In this document: one piece after another, positions 7,902-16,937 of the stretch | Position numbering within the stretch: position 1 is the stretch's first letter | How the letters are laid out: every line of letters begins with the position of its first letter | Assembly: GCF_902506165.1 (NCBI RefSeq) | Contig: NZ_LR733817.1 | Span: 2,139,408 to 2,203,407 of the forward strand | Direction of reading: 5' to 3' | From: Bosea sp. 29B | GTDB lineage: Bacteria > Pseudomonadota > Alphaproteobacteria > Rhizobiales > Beijerinckiaceae | DNA: 64,000 nucleotides | The notes under the pieces: model-generated | What the model saw: the letters and a program-made list of their open reading frames with translations, nothing else | Databases searched by the model: none | What the model was told of the DNA's origin: nothing | Program-made: the position numbers and the translations under genes

Positions 7902-8963
7902 TCAGCGCCGACGCACGAAGCCGGTGATGTCCTTGGTATCCCGCATGATCGGCGCGGCGATCGCGGCGGCGCGGTCGGCGCCGTCGCTGAGGATGGCGTC
8001 GATATGGCCGGGATCGGCCAGGAGGCGCCGCATTTCGCCGGCGATCGGCGCGAGCTTGCCGACGGCGAGCTCGACCAGCGCCGCCTTGAAGCCGGAGAAC
8101 TGGCTGCCGCCGAACTGCCCGAGCACCTGCGCCCTGGTCTCGCCGGAGAGCCCGGCATAGATCCCGACCAGGTTCTCGGCCTCCGGCCGGCCCTCCAGCC
8201 CCTTCTCCTCGGAAGGCAGCGCCTCCGGATCGGTCTTCGCCTTGCGGATCTTCTGCGCGATCATGTCGGCATCGTCGGTCAGGTTGATGCGCGAATAATC
8301 CGACGGGTCCGACTTCGACATCTTCTTGGTGCCGTCGCGCAGGCTCATCACCCGCGGCGCCGGGCCCTGGATCATCGGCTCGGGCAGCGGGAAATAGCCG
8401 AGCTCGCCGGTGCCGAGACCGAGCTCGGCGATGCGCTCGGCGAAGTCGTTGTTGAACTTCTGCGCGATATCGCGGGTCAATTCGAGATGCTGCTTCTGGT
8501 CCTCGCCGACCGGGACATGGGTCGCCTTGTAGAGCAGGATGTCGGCCGCCATCAGCACGGGATAGTCGTAGAGCCCGACCGAGGCGTTCTCGCGGTCCTT
8601 GCCGGCCTTCTCCTTGAACTGCGTCATGCGGTTGAGCCAGCCGAGGCGCGCGATCGTATTGAACACCCAGGCGAGTTCGGCATGGCCGGAGACCTGGCTC
8701 TGGTTGAAGATGATGCTCTGCTTGGGGTCGACGCCGGCGGCGATATAGGCGGCCGCGACCTCGCGCGTGGCGCGGGTCAGCTCGGCCGGTCCTCCCCAGA
8801 CGTCGAGCCCTTGCGTGATCGCGTGCATGTCGACGACGCAATAGATGCAGTCATGGGTCTTCTGCATCGCGACCCAGTTCACCAGCGCGCCGAGATAATT
8901 GCCGAGATGGAGCGTCGAGGTCGGCTGCATGCCGGAGAAGACGCGGGGAGAGAAAGCGGCCAT
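7902..8963 (-). CDS. trpS: Tryptophan--tRNA ligase
   Basis: A 353-aa class I aminoacyl-tRNA synthetase. The HIGH-like motif is [16 protein letters not shown] near the N-terminus, the central SGHAEL and [29 protein letters not shown] blocks are the tryptophan/ATP pocket, and the KMSKS loop is KKMSKSDPS. Length and motif spacing match bacterial TrpRS (about 330-355 aa). In alphaproteobacteria trpS commonly sits between murJ (mviN) and a universal stress gene, as here. The murJ-trpS gap holds a three-hairpin repeat (8996-9109), so trpS may be transcribed separately. Confidence 0.98.
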   Translation of the reverse strand: MAAFSPRVFSGMQPTSTLHLGNYLGALVNWVAMQKTHDCIYCVVDMHAITQGLDVWGGPAELTRATREVAAAYIAAGVDPKQSIIFNQSQVSGHAELAWVFNTIARLGWLNRMTQFKEKAGKDRENASVGLYDYPVLMAADILLYKATHVPVGEDQKQHLELTRDIAQKFNNDFAERIAELGLGTGELGYFPLPEPMIQGPAPRVMSLRDGTKKMSKSDPSDYSRINLTDDADMIAQKIRKAKTDPEALPSEEKGLEGRPEAENLVGIYAGLSGETRAQVLGQFGGSQFSGFKAALVELAVGKLAPIAGEMRRLLADPGHIDAILSDGADRAAAIAAPIMRDTKDITGFVRRR

Positions 8964-8995
8964 GGGGCGCTCCGTCGTCAGGGCGAAAAAATCTT

Positions 8996-9109
8996 AGAGC
9001 CGGATCCGATCAGGTTGTTCCAACCTGATCGGTGAATCCGTCTCTCACTTCTGGGAAGAGACCGTTTTACCGATCAGCTTGCGGCTGCAAGCCGATCGGA
9101 ACGGGCTCT
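8996..9109. repeat. Three-hairpin intergenic repeat element
   Basis: Between the murJ stop and the trpS start lies a strongly structured stretch. Hairpin 1 is a perfect 12-bp stem, CCGATCAGGTTG/CAACCTGATCGG (9006-9017 with 9021-9032). Hairpin 2 is an imperfect stem centred on GTCTCT/AGAGAC (9040-9045 with 9057-9062). Hairpin 3 has 13-bp arms with one mismatch (9070-9082 with 9087-9099). The outer ends AGAGCC (8996-9001) and GGGCTCT (9103-9109) are complementary, so the whole could fold as a closed three-arm structure. It differs in sequence from the CTAG-bounded repeats. No ORF is present. It could end murJ transcription, but there is no T-tract. Confidence 0.7.
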
Positions 9110-9129
9110 TGAGTCGGGGGTCGATCCGC

Positions 9130-10728
9130 TCAGGAACGCGGCGTTCTGACGGATGCGGCGCGAAGGCGCAAGAGGCGCGGCGGCAAGACCATGTCGAAGG
9201 CGCCGAGCAGGAAGCCGGCAACGGCGTAAACGGCAGCGCCCGTGCAGCACAGCGTCGCCAGCGCACCGGCGCGCCACAAGGTCGGCTGGTCCGGGTTCAG
9301 CGCCGAGAGGAGCGGCCTGAACGTGGCCTCGAGCGCCGCCATCATGAGTACGGCGGCCATGATGATGGCGAGGATCGTCCTGGCATCGGCCCAGTGCGGC
9401 CGCCATAGTCTGCTGCGCAGCAGATGGAGGCCGAGCAGCCCCGCCTGGACGATGAAGGCGAGGCTCGCCGCCAGAGCGCCGATCATCGCCGCATCACGCC
9501 AGCCGAGCAGGGCGTAGCCTGCGATCGCCGCGACGGCGACAGCGGCAAAGCCGGCGATCAGCGGCAGGCGCGGCAGCCGGCGCACGAAATAGACCTGCCC
9601 GAACACCTTGGCGGCGAGCGCGAAGGGCAGGCCGCATGCGAAGGCGGCGAGCGCCGAAGCGGTGCGCTCGCGGTCGGCGGCGTTGAATTGTCCGTTCTCG
9701 AACAGCACCGAGACGATCGGCTCGGCCAGGACGAACAGGGCCGTCGCGGCCGGAATCGCCAGCGCCAGGCCGAGCGCCAGCGCCCGGCCGAGGAGGGCGT
9801 CGTGGTCTGCCTGCGACCGTTCGCCGGCCATGGCCGAGAGCACGACCGTGCCCATCGCGACGCCGAAGAAGGAGAGCGGCAGCTGGAAGACGCGGTCGGC
9901 ATAATATAGCGCCGAAACCGAGCCGGGCTCGGTCGAGGCGACCTGCGTCGAGATCAAGAGAACGAGCTGCGCGGCGGAGGCGGCGAGCAGCGTCGCCCCG
10001 CCGGTCCGGACCAGCCGGCTCATGTCCGGTGACCAGAGCAGGCCGGGGCGCGGCAGGCCGATGCCGCGCAGGCGCCACAGGATCATGGCGAGATGGGCGA
10101 GGCCGGTGAGGCTGAGGCAGGCGGCGAGCAGCGTCGCGCTGGCATGGCTGTCGCCGCCGCGAAACAGCGCGAACAGCAGGGCGCAGAGCAGGATCGCGTT
10201 CATCAGGGCCGGAGCCAGCGCCGCCACGGTGAAGCGACCCTCGGCATTGAGCAGTGCCGCGAGCAGTGCCGCGAGCGTGGTCAGCAGCACGAAGGGCAGC
10301 ATCAGCCGCGTGTAGTAGGTGGCGAGCGCCAGCGTCTGCGGTTCATCGGCGAAACCGCCGGCCAATCCGAGCACGACCCAGGGCGCGAACAGCTCGGCCA
10401 GCACGACGAAGCCGAGCAGCAGCAGGCCGAGCTGACTCGCAACCGCGCCGGCGAAGCGCTTGGCGTCGCCCTCGCCGCGCTCGGCCTTGATCGCGAGATA
10501 GAGCGGCACGAAGGGGGCATTCAGTCCCCCTTCGCCGAGTACCCGCCGGACGAGATTGGGCAGGCGCAGGGCCGCCAGGAAGGCGTCCGCCACGGGGCCG
10601 GCGCCGAGCAGGCGCGCGATCAGCACGTCACGGGCAAAGCCGAGCAGGCGCGACAGGATCGTCGCGGCGCCGACGATCAGGGAATCGCGGGCGAGGCGTG
10701 AGGTTCGCTGTGGCGATGTATCACTCAC
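9130..10728 (-). CDS. murJ: Lipid II flippase MurJ (MviN)
   Basis: A polytopic inner-membrane protein of the MOP exporter superfamily that moves lipid II across the membrane for peptidoglycan synthesis. The N-terminus RDSLIVGAATILSRLLGFARDVLIARLLGAG and the block LRRVLGEGGLNAPFVPLYLAI are hallmark MurJ sequences, and about 13-14 hydrophobic helices follow. I chose the GTG at 10728 (VSDTSPQRTSRLARDS), which has GGGGAAAGG a few bases upstream and gives 532 aa. The longest frame would begin at 10860 and run across most of the neighbouring toxin gene, adding a non-homologous segment. The next gene downstream on the strand is trpS. Confidence 0.96.
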   Translation of the reverse strand: MSDTSPQRTSRLARDSLIVGAATILSRLLGFARDVLIARLLGAGPVADAFLAALRLPNLVRRVLGEGGLNAPFVPLYLAIKAERGEGDAKRFAGAVASQLGLLLLGFVVLAELFAPWVVLGLAGGFADEPQTLALATYYTRLMLPFVLLTTLAALLAALLNAEGRFTVAALAPALMNAILLCALLFALFRGGDSHASATLLAACLSLTGLAHLAMILWRLRGIGLPRPGLLWSPDMSRLVRTGGATLLAASAAQLVLLISTQVASTEPGSVSALYYADRVFQLPLSFFGVAMGTVVLSAMAGERSQADHDALLGRALALGLALAIPAATALFVLAEPIVSVLFENGQFNAADRERTASALAAFACGLPFALAAKVFGQVYFVRRLPRLPLIAGFAAVAVAAIAGYALLGWRDAAMIGALAASLAFIVQAGLLGLHLLRSRLWRPHWADARTILAIIMAAVLMMAALEATFRPLLSALNPDQPTLWRAGALATLCCTGAAVYAVAGFLLGAFDMVLPPRLLRLRAASVRTPRS

Positions 10729-10744
10729 GATCGCCTTTCCCCGG

Positions 10745-11059
10745 TCACAGCCCAAGGTCCTCACGAAGGCGGTCGATCTGATGCATGCGCTGATGCAGGA
10801 TCGTAACGATACCGATGTCGCCATTCGCCAGCCGGCGCCAATAGATGACATGGCGCACATGGCGGACCATGAAGCCGTCGACGCCGAACTCGGCTGGAAC
10901 CGGACGCGACATCACCGAATGCGTCTCGATTCGGCTGAACGTTTCGAACAGCCCCTCGATATAGCGTTGCGCCTGCTCCTTGCCCCAGCGCTCACGCGTA
11001 TAGCGGTAGATCTCGTCGAGGCGGTGCGAAGCCGCTTCCTGAATGCGGACCTCGGCCAT
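10745..11059 (-). CDS. RelE/ParE-superfamily toxin
   Basis: A 104-aa basic protein with the ParE/RelE fold pattern: N-terminal helices (EAASHRLDEIYRYTRERWGKEQAQRYIEGLFETF), then strands ending in FMVRHVRHVIYWRRLANGDIGIVTILHQRMH, where the conserved Arg and the late hydrophobic strand lie. It starts six bases after the antitoxin stop and is clearly co-transcribed. ParE members poison gyrase and RelE members cut mRNA on the ribosome; the helix-rich N-terminus and the pairing with a ParD-like antitoxin favour ParE, but the sequence alone does not decide it. It ends 16 bp before the murJ start on the same strand. Confidence 0.85.
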   Translation of the reverse strand: MAEVRIQEAASHRLDEIYRYTRERWGKEQAQRYIEGLFETFSRIETHSVMSRPVPAEFGVDGFMVRHVRHVIYWRRLANGDIGIVTILHQRMHQIDRLREDLGL

Positions 11060-11065
11060 GGGCCG

Positions 11066-11323
11066 TCAGGCGTCGTTGCGCGCGATCACTTCGGCCGCAG
11101 TGAGCGGCCGATAGGCAGAATCAGGGGCAGCGAAGGCGCGTTGCAACTCAGCCTTCAGCCGATCGAAGGCCACGCGCTCGGCCTGTTCCTTGTCGCGGCG
11201 GATCAGGTCGCGGACATATTCGCTGACATTCTCATAGTCGCCGTCCGGGCCGACGTTCTTGGCGACGAAGTCGCTCAAGGGGCCGCTGAGCCGGACAGTC
11301 ATGGTAGTGGTGGTGCGCGGCAT
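11066..11323 (-). CDS. ParD-like ribbon-helix-helix antitoxin
   Basis: An 85-aa protein beginning MPRTTTTMTVRLSGPLSDFVAK, a ribbon-helix-helix DNA-binding N-terminus, followed by NVSEYVRDLIRRDKE and a toxin-wrapping C-terminus. The ATG at 11323 is preferred to the longest start (11365). AAGGAG lies at proper distance upstream of it, and the extra 14 codons would run through the inverted-repeat operator. It is first in the toxin-antitoxin operon, as is usual, and by family knowledge should neutralise the toxin and repress its own promoter. Confidence 0.85.
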   Translation of the reverse strand: MPRTTTTMTVRLSGPLSDFVAKNVGPDGDYENVSEYVRDLIRRDKEQAERVAFDRLKAELQRAFAAPDSAYRPLTAAEVIARNDA

Positions 11324-11332
11324 TGGCTCGCT

Positions 11333-11365
11333 CCTTGTCTTCAATATGAACAAGGATGAAGACAA
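11333..11365. promoter_or_regulatory. Inverted-repeat operator candidate of the toxin-antitoxin operon
   Basis: A perfect 9-bp inverted repeat, TTGTCTTCA (11335-11343) and TGAAGACAA (11357-11365), lies just upstream of the antitoxin start. A second, nested pair CCTTGT/ACAAGG (11333-11338, 11350-11355) overlaps it. Autorepression by an RHH antitoxin at such sites is standard for ParD-type modules. Assignment is by position and symmetry only. Confidence 0.5.
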
Positions 11366-11389
11366 AAGCCAGCCGCGCCGCTTTGTGTC

Positions 11390-12697
11390 TTACAAGATGA
11401 ATCGGCTGAGATCGGCATTCCTGGCGAGGTCGCCGATGCGCGCTTCGACATAGGCGGCATCGATGGTGATGCTCTCCCCGCCGCGATCTGTCGCGGTGAA
11501 GGAGATCTCGTCGAGGATGCGCTCGATCACGGTCTGGAGCCGGCGCGCGCCGATGTTCTCGACCGTCGAATTCACCTCGACCGCGATGCGGGCGATCGCC
11601 GCGACCGCGTCCGACGTGAAGTCGATCGTCACCTGTTCGGTCGCCAGCATCGCCACCGACTGCTTGATCAGGCTGGCCTCGGTCTCGGTCAGGATGCGCT
11701 TGAAGTCCTCGACGTCGAGCGACGAGAGCTCGACCCGGATCGGCAGGCGGCCCTGCAGCTCCGGCAAGAGGTCCGATGGCTTCGAGACGTGGAAGGCACC
11801 CGACGCGATGAACAGGATGTGGTCGCTCTTCACCGGCCCGTGCTTGGTCGCGACCGTGGTGCCCTCGATCAGCGGCAGGAGATCGCGCTGCACGCCCTCG
11901 CGCGAGACATCGGCGCCGCCGCGGCCTTCGCGGGCGCAGATCTTGTCGATCTCGTCGAGGAAGACGATGCCGTTGTTCTCGACCTCGCGGATCGCCGCCT
12001 GGACGATCGCGTCCTGGTCGATCAGCTTGTCGCTCTCCTCGGCGAGCAGCGGTGCATAGGCGTCCTTGACCAGCACGCGCTTGGGCTTGCCGCGTTGCCC
12101 GAAGGCCTTGCCGAGCATGTCGGAGAGGTTGATCGCGCCGATCGAGGCGCCGGGCATGCCGGGCACCTCGAACATCGGCGCGCCGGAGGCCGCCGAGGCG
12201 ATCTCGACTTCGATCTCCTTGTCGTCGAGTTCATTGTTGCGCAGCTTGCGACGGAAGCTGTCGCGCGTCGTCGCGCTCGCGGTCGGTCCGACGAGGGCAT
12301 CGAGCACGCGCTCCTCGGCCGCGACATGTGCCTTGGCCTCGACATCCTTGCGCCGGCTCTCGCGGACCAGCCCGATCGCGACCTCGACCAGGTCGCGCAC
12401 GATCGATTCGACGTCGCGGCCGACATAGCCGACCTCGGTGAATTTGGTCGCCTCGACCTTGAGGAAGGGCGCATTCGCCAGCTTGGCGAGGCGGCGGGCG
12501 ATCTCGGTCTTGCCGCAGCCGGTCGGCCCGATCATCAGGATGTTCTTCGGCGCGACCTCCTCGCGCAGCGGCCCTTCCAACTGCTGCCGGCGCCAGCGAT
12601 TGCGCAAGGCGATCGCGACGGCGCGCTTGGCATCCTTCTGGCCGACGATGAAGCGGTCGAGCTCGGAGACGATCTCGCGGGGGGAAAACGACGTCAT
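11390..12697 (-). CDS. hslU: HslU, ATPase subunit of the HslUV protease
   Basis: A 435-aa AAA+ unfoldase that forms a hexamer and feeds substrates to HslV. Visible motifs are Walker [14 protein letters not shown], Walker [12 protein letters not shown], the GYVGRD pore loop ([12 protein letters not shown]), the family-specific inserted I domain, and a C-terminus ending [17 protein letters not shown], the tail that docks into HslV. The longest frame begins with TTG at 12700; the ATG at 12697 gives the standard length and shares one base with the upstream acetyltransferase stop (TGATG). It is the last gene of hslV-GNAT-hslU. Confidence 0.97.
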   Translation of the reverse strand: MTSFSPREIVSELDRFIVGQKDAKRAVAIALRNRWRRQQLEGPLREEVAPKNILMIGPTGCGKTEIARRLAKLANAPFLKVEATKFTEVGYVGRDVESIVRDLVEVAIGLVRESRRKDVEAKAHVAAEERVLDALVGPTASATTRDSFRRKLRNNELDDKEIEVEIASAASGAPMFEVPGMPGASIGAINLSDMLGKAFGQRGKPKRVLVKDAYAPLLAEESDKLIDQDAIVQAAIREVENNGIVFLDEIDKICAREGRGGADVSREGVQRDLLPLIEGTTVATKHGPVKSDHILFIASGAFHVSKPSDLLPELQGRLPIRVELSSLDVEDFKRILTETEASLIKQSVAMLATEQVTIDFTSDAVAAIARIAVEVNSTVENIGARRLQTVIERILDEISFTATDRGGESITIDAAYVEARIGDLARNADLSRFIL

Positions 12698-13197
12698 CAA
12701 ACAGGTTCCTGGATCATGATCAGCGCGGGGCCATCGCCGGTCTCGCGGATGTCTAGGGCCGTGAAGCCCGCCTTCTCATAGGCGCGGATCGCGGCGAGGT
12801 TCTCCGGATCGGGGTCGATCACCACCCGCGGCGCGCCCTGCGCCAGCAGATGCCGAGTGAAGGCGCCGATGAAGCGGGTGCCATGGCCCTGGCCGAGCAT
12901 GTCAGCCTCGCCGATGAACTGGTCGATGCCGCGCGTACCCACGGGCTGGTCCTGCAGCGGGTAGTCGGGCCAGAGCGCGGGATCCCAGCTCTGCTGATGG
13001 GCGAAAGGCCGCCCGTCATGGCTGACGATCAGCGCCTCCATGCTGGGATCGCCGAAGATGCGCGCGATCTCGGCGAGCTCCTCGTCGGGATCACCCCACC
13101 AGCGCCGGACATGGCCCTGTTCGAGCCAGCGCGCCAGCATCGGGAAATCATCGGGCGTCGCGGGGGCGAAGGCGTAGCCGTCGGCGACGAAATTCAT
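12697..13197 (-). CDS. GNAT-family N-acetyltransferase, AAC(6')-like
   Basis: A 166-aa GNAT protein. The sequence resembles the aminoglycoside 6'-N-acetyltransferase-like group (Acetyltransf_8): [16 protein letters not shown] near the N-terminus, [24 protein letters not shown] (the acetyl-CoA loop) and [21 protein letters not shown]. That group also contains siderophore and unknown acyltransferases, so drug modification should not be assumed. It overlaps hslV by ATGA (13194-13197) and hslU by one base, so it is translationally tied to a proteolysis operon. An acetyltransferase between hslV and hslU is found in several rhizobial genomes as far as I recall. Its substrate is unknown. Confidence 0.82.
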   Translation of the reverse strand: MNFVADGYAFAPATPDDFPMLARWLEQGHVRRWWGDPDEELAEIARIFGDPSMEALIVSHDGRPFAHQQSWDPALWPDYPLQDQPVGTRGIDQFIGEADMLGQGHGTRFIGAFTRHLLAQGAPRVVIDPDPENLAAIRAYEKAGFTALDIRETGDGPALIMIQEPV

Positions 13198-13763
13198 GGG
13201 GTCTCCAGGCTCTCGATGATGAGCGAGTGGTTGGTGTAGACGCAGATGTCGCCGGCGATCTTCATCGCCTTGCGCACGATCGTCTCGGCATCGGCCTCGC
13301 CGTCGACCAGGGCTCTGGCCGCAGCGAGCGCGTAATTGCCGCCCGACCCGATCGCCATCACCGAGCCATGCTCGGAAGCTTCCGGCTCGAGCACGTCGCC
13401 AGTGCCGGAGATCAGCAGCGAGACCTCCTTGTCGGCGACGAGCAGCATCGCCTCCAGCCGGCGCAGATAGCGGTCGGTGCGCCAGTCCTTGGCGAGCTCG
13501 ACACAGGCGCGCAGCAATTGGGTCGGGAATTGCTCCAGCTTGGCTTCCAGCCGCTCGAACAGGGTGAAGGCGTCGGCAGTCGCGCCGGCGAAGCCCGCGA
13601 TCACCGCGCCCTTGGCGAGGCGGCGCACCTTCTTGGCATTGCCCTTCATGATCGTCGGGCCGAGTGAGACCTGGCCATCGCCACCGATCACGACCCGGCC
13701 GCCCTTGCGCACCATCAGGATGGTGGTCGCGTGCATCACGGGGGCATTGCTAGTCTCTGACAT
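13194..13763 (-). CDS. hslV: HslV, peptidase subunit of the HslUV protease
   Basis: A 189-aa proteasome-like threonine peptidase. After removal of a short propeptide ([12 protein letters not shown]), the catalytic Thr13 of [10 protein letters not shown] becomes the N-terminus. Further family features are [22 protein letters not shown] and [16 protein letters not shown]. Twelve HslV subunits form a double ring that is capped by HslU. It is the first gene of the hslV-GNAT-hslU operon; the promoter should lie in the 42 bp that separates it from the divergent hypothetical gene at 13806. Confidence 0.97.
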   Translation of the reverse strand: MSETSNAPVMHATTILMVRKGGRVVIGGDGQVSLGPTIMKGNAKKVRRLAKGAVIAGFAGATADAFTLFERLEAKLEQFPTQLLRACVELAKDWRTDRYLRRLEAMLLVADKEVSLLISGTGDVLEPEASEHGSVMAIGSGGNYALAAARALVDGEADAETIVRKAMKIAGDICVYTNHSLIIESLETP

Positions 13764-13805
13764 TGCGATTCGGTCTCGGGCAAACGGTCAACGGGAACCG
13801 CCAAC

Positions 13806-14333
13806 ATGTTCAGGCTGAAGCCCGGTATCAAGAGCGACCCGGTGAAACGCTGGAATCTGTCCGAACGGGTCTTCTTCGCCTGCGGCGCCTGCCACATCCT
13901 CGCCTACGCCTTCCTGGAAGCCTATCCGGAGCATGGTTTCCACGCCGTCTGGATCAGGCCGGCCGAGGGCTTCACCGGTAACCACGTCTTCGTTACGAAC
14001 GGCGAGACGGCCTTCGATTTCCACGGCTATCGCTGTGAAGAAGCCCTCATCGCCCATCATTGGGCCAAGGGCCGGCTCTGGTGGCCGGGCTGGGGCGGGA
14101 CGTTGGTGCCCTTGCCACAGGACGTGCTGATCAGCGAAGCGAAATCAAAGACCTATGACGGCCTCTGGCTGCGCGAGCCCGGTCAGTTCCTGCACGATGC
14201 GATACCGCGGGCGCGGGCGTTTCTGGCGCGCTTCGGGCCTCCGCCGTCAGGCGCCCGCCAGGCTGGCGGCGCATTGCTCGACGAAGCGGGCCTGCGCCGC
14301 CAGATAGGGGCCGGGGCCGTAGCTGATGCGTGA
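13806..14333 (+). CDS. Hypothetical protein of unknown family
   Basis: A 175-aa predicted cytoplasmic protein that I cannot assign. The N-terminal ~140 residues look like a real folded domain: they are rich in aromatic residues (VFFACGACHILAYAFLEAYPEHGFHAVWIRPAEGF and HHWAKGRLWWPGWGG), with a CGACH motif that could bind metal. It has no signal peptide or membrane helix. The last 87 bp overlap the 3' end of the convergent PEP mutase-family gene, and the corresponding tail ([22 protein letters not shown]) is low in complexity. The true product may therefore have been extended through loss of an earlier stop. It is transcribed away from hslV. Confidence 0.65.
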   Translation: MFRLKPGIKSDPVKRWNLSERVFFACGACHILAYAFLEAYPEHGFHAVWIRPAEGFTGNHVFVTNGETAFDFHGYRCEEALIAHHWAKGRLWWPGWGGTLVPLPQDVLISEAKSKTYDGLWLREPGQFLHDAIPRARAFLARFGPPPSGARQAGGALLDEAGLRRQIGAGAVADA

Positions 14334-15017
14334 CACGCCGAGCCCGATCAGGGTCTCGCGGTCGGGCGCGCCGCCCATCATCATCACGTTCACCGGAAGC
14401 GTCAGCGCATCGCAGATCGCCGCGATGCCGCTCTCGTCGAGCAGCCCGGGAATGAAGAAGCCGCTGCAGCCGGCCTGCTGATAAGCCTGCGCCCGCACAA
14501 CCGCCGCATCGACAAGGCCGGGGTGCCGCGTCTTGTCGGCCTCCAGCAGGAAAAGATCGGTCCTGGCGTTGATGAACACGGGGATGCCGAGATTATCCGC
14601 CGCGCTCCGGATCGCCTTGATCCGCTGCACCTGGTCGGCGATGGCATAGAGCGCACCGGTCCCGACGACCTGGTCCTCGAAGTTCAGGCCGACCGCGCCG
14701 GCCGTGATGATCCGCGCGGCGTTCTTCGCGACGCCATCGGGGTCTTGCGCGTAGCCGCCTTCGAAATCGACGGTCAGCGGCAGCGCGACGGCGGAGGCGA
14801 TGCGGCCGACGATCGTCTCGATCAGGTCGAGCGGGATCGCCTCGCCGTCGTCGAAGCCATGGGCGGCCGCCATCGACCAGCTTCCAGTGGCGATCGCCTT
14901 GCTGCCGGCCTTGGCGGCCGAGCGGGCGCTGCCGGCGTCCCAGATATTGTAAAGGACGAGCGGTCGGCCTTTGACATGGAGTGCGGCGAACTCGGCTGCT
15001 TTGTCGGCCTGTGTCAT
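14247..15017 (-). CDS. Isocitrate lyase/phosphoenolpyruvate mutase-family protein
   Basis: A 256-aa TIM-barrel protein of the ICL/PEPM superfamily. The substrate-binding block is [28 protein letters not shown], the metal-binding segment is [10 protein letters not shown], and [10 protein letters not shown] and [12 protein letters not shown] follow. The KKCGH loop with the catalytic Cys of isocitrate and 2-methylisocitrate lyases is absent. This places it with PEP mutase, oxaloacetate decarboxylase or carboxyvinyl-phosphonate-type members, and the reaction cannot be named more closely. No phosphonate pathway partners are nearby. It is divergent from hisB with 181 bp between them. Confidence 0.83.
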   Translation of the reverse strand: MTQADKAAEFAALHVKGRPLVLYNIWDAGSARSAAKAGSKAIATGSWSMAAAHGFDDGEAIPLDLIETIVGRIASAVALPLTVDFEGGYAQDPDGVAKNAARIITAGAVGLNFEDQVVGTGALYAIADQVQRIKAIRSAADNLGIPVFINARTDLFLLEADKTRHPGLVDAAVVRAQAYQQAGCSGFFIPGLLDESGIAAICDALTLPVNVMMMGGAPDRETLIGLGVSRISYGPGPYLAAQARFVEQCAASLAGA

Positions 15018-15198
15018 CGACCCTCTCCTGCCTAGCGCGGCGCTGGTAGCGGATCCGGCTGTCGCCTTCTGTCAGCAGGTGCACCCAGCGCTGTGGCGAC
15101 GCGGCAGGCAGTCGAACCCAGTGTCCGCTCGACGCCATGGCCTTCCGGCCGGTCGCCTGCTAAAGCGGGCACGGTTTTGCGAGGGCACAGAGGTCAGC

Positions 15199-15786
15199 AT
15201 GCGTTCGGGCGAAGTGAAGCGCCGCACCAACGAAACCGATATCGCGGTCAAGCTCGTGCTCGACGGCACGGGCAAGGCCGAGATTGCGACCGGGGTCGGC
15301 TTCTTCGACCATATGCTCGACCTGTTCGCCCGCCATTCGCTGATCGACACCACCGTCAAGGTGAAGGGCGACACCCATATCGACGACCACCACTCGGTCG
15401 AGGATGCCGGCATCGCGCTCGGCGAGGCCCTGAAGCAGGCGCTCGGCGACAAGAAGGGCATCCGCCGCTATGCCGACGTCCATCTGCCGATGGACGAGAC
15501 GCTGACCCGCGTCGCGGTCGACGTCTCCGGCCGGCCCTTCCTGGTCTTCCGTACCGAGTTCAGGGCGCAGAAGATCGGCACCTTCGATACCGAACTGGTG
15601 CGCGAGTTCTTCCAGGCTTTCGCGATGAATGCGGGCATCACCCTGCATGTCGAGACGCTCTATGGCGACAATGCCCACCATATCGCCGAGAGCTGCTTCA
15701 AGGGCCTGGCGCGGGCGCTGCGTCAGGCACTCGAGGTCGATCCGCGCGAGGGCGGCCGCGTGCCCTCGACCAAGGGCGCTTTGTAA
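15199..15786 (+). CDS. hisB: Imidazoleglycerol-phosphate dehydratase
   Basis: A monofunctional 195-aa HisB that converts imidazole-glycerol phosphate to imidazole-acetol phosphate, the sixth step of histidine synthesis. Both Mn-binding motifs are present: [16 protein letters not shown] and [21 protein letters not shown] take the ATG at 15199, preceded by AGAGGT, instead of the longest frame at 14971, because [19 protein letters not shown] is the normal N-terminus. It heads the operon hisB-DUF2628-hisH-hisA. Confidence 0.97.
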   Translation: MRSGEVKRRTNETDIAVKLVLDGTGKAEIATGVGFFDHMLDLFARHSLIDTTVKVKGDTHIDDHHSVEDAGIALGEALKQALGDKKGIRRYADVHLPMDETLTRVAVDVSGRPFLVFRTEFRAQKIGTFDTELVREFFQAFAMNAGITLHVETLYGDNAHHIAESCFKGLARALRQALEVDPREGGRVPSTKGAL

Positions 15787-15798
15787 GGGATCGCTGCC

Positions 15799-16284
15799 AT
15801 GGCGTTCTATCAGGCTCTGATCCCGCCGCCGGGCGCTGGCGGGCTGCGCGAGGAGGTCGAGCAGGCCAGGCTCCTGCCCGAGAGCTTCACCTTTTCGGCG
15901 CTGGTCTTCGGCGGTCTCTGGCTGCTGTTCAAACGGCTCTGGCTCGCCTTCATCCTCTATGCGCTGGTCTGGGGCGGGCTGGTCTATCTGCAGCGCCAGA
16001 TCGGCTTCTCCTTTCTCGCGGTGATGCTGTCGCATACCGCCCTTGCGGTCTTCCTCGGCTTCGAGGGCCAGAACCTGATTGCGCGCAAGCTGCTGCGGAA
16101 AGGCTGGCGGCTGGTCGACGTGGTCGAGGCGCCGGACCTCTCCAGCGCCGAGCGCCGCTTCTTCGAGCGGGCCCTGCCGGCTGGCGCGTCGCCTCGCATC
16201 GTCGAAACGGCGCCGGCTCCCATGCGCTTCGCGCCGAGTTCCGCGCCGGTGATCGGTCTCTTCCCCGAGGCGAACGGACGATGA
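15799..16284 (+). CDS. DUF2628-family membrane protein in the his operon
   Basis: A 161-aa protein with a soluble N-terminus ([20 protein letters not shown]), then a hydrophobic block made of adjacent helices ([52 protein letters not shown]) and a cytosolic tail. This layout is that of DUF2628 proteins. In alphaproteobacteria a DUF2628 gene is regularly found between hisB and hisH. Its role in histidine synthesis, if any, is unknown. It starts 12 bp after hisB and overlaps hisH by ATGA (16281-16284), so expression is coupled to the pathway genes. Confidence 0.85.
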   Translation: MAFYQALIPPPGAGGLREEVEQARLLPESFTFSALVFGGLWLLFKRLWLAFILYALVWGGLVYLQRQIGFSFLAVMLSHTALAVFLGFEGQNLIARKLLRKGWRLVDVVEAPDLSSAERRFFERALPAGASPRIVETAPAPMRFAPSSAPVIGLFPEANGR

Positions 16285-16937
16285 GCCAGACCGTCACGAT
16301 CGTCGATTACGGCTCGGGCAATCTGCACTCGGCCGCAAAAGCCTTCGAGCGCGCCGCCAATGAGGCCGGCATTGCCGCGACCATCCGCGTTACCAGCGAT
16401 CCCGCCGAGGTTCGCGCTGCCGACCGCATCGTGCTCCCCGGCGTCGGGGCCTTCGCCGATTGCCGGCACGGGCTCGACGCCGTCTCCGGCATGGTCGAGG
16501 CGCTGGAGGAGACCGTCCGCGGCAAGGGCCGGCCTTTCCTCGGCATCTGCGTCGGCATGCAATTGATGGCGAGCCGCGGCCTCGAATACGTCACCACGAA
16601 TGGCCTTGGCTGGATCGCTGGCGACGTCGCGCTGATCCGTCCGCAGGACGACGCCCTGAAGATCCCGCATATGGGCTGGAACACGCTGCACCCGCAGGAC
16701 GAGCACCCGCTGCTCGCCGGCATCGAGACCGGCCCTTCCGGCTGGCACGCCTATTTCGTCCACTCCTATGCGCTGACGGCCGCGAAGCCGCAGGAGGTTC
16801 TGGCGCTGACCGATTACGGCGGCCCGGTCACCGCTATCGTCGCGAGGGACAACATCGCCGGCACACAGTTTCACCCCGAGAAGAGCCAGAAGCTCGGCCT
16901 CAAGCTGATCGGCAATTTCCTGAGGTGGGCACCGTGA
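16281..16937 (+). CDS. hisH: Imidazole glycerol phosphate synthase glutaminase subunit HisH
   Basis: A 218-aa class I glutamine amidotransferase that passes ammonia to HisF. The nucleophile is Cys90 in [12 protein letters not shown], and the His/Glu of the triad lie in [13 protein letters not shown]. The N-terminal [19 protein letters not shown] is typical. The start overlaps the DUF2628 stop (ATGA), and its own stop overlaps the hisA GTG start (GTGA, 16934-16937). Its partner hisF lies 3.6 kb away behind an insertion on the opposite strand. Confidence 0.97.
   Translation: MSQTVTIVDYGSGNLHSAAKAFERAANEAGIAATIRVTSDPAEVRAADRIVLPGVGAFADCRHGLDAVSGMVEALEETVRGKGRPFLGICVGMQLMASRGLEYVTTNGLGWIAGDVALIRPQDDALKIPHMGWNTLHPQDEHPLLAGIETGPSGWHAYFVHSYALTAAKPQEVLALTDYGGPVTAIVARDNIAGTQFHPEKSQKLGLKLIGNFLRWAP

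Noticed and set aside
12697..13197. Aminoglycoside resistance gene
   Set aside because: The GNAT resembles AAC(6')-type sequences, but its position inside the hslVU operon argues for a housekeeping role, and similarity within this family does not prove drug modification.
15093..16937. 614-codon frame joining an antisense-like segment to hisH
   Set aside because: Only the part from 16281 matches HisH; the earlier part is out of frame with hisB and the DUF2628 gene.
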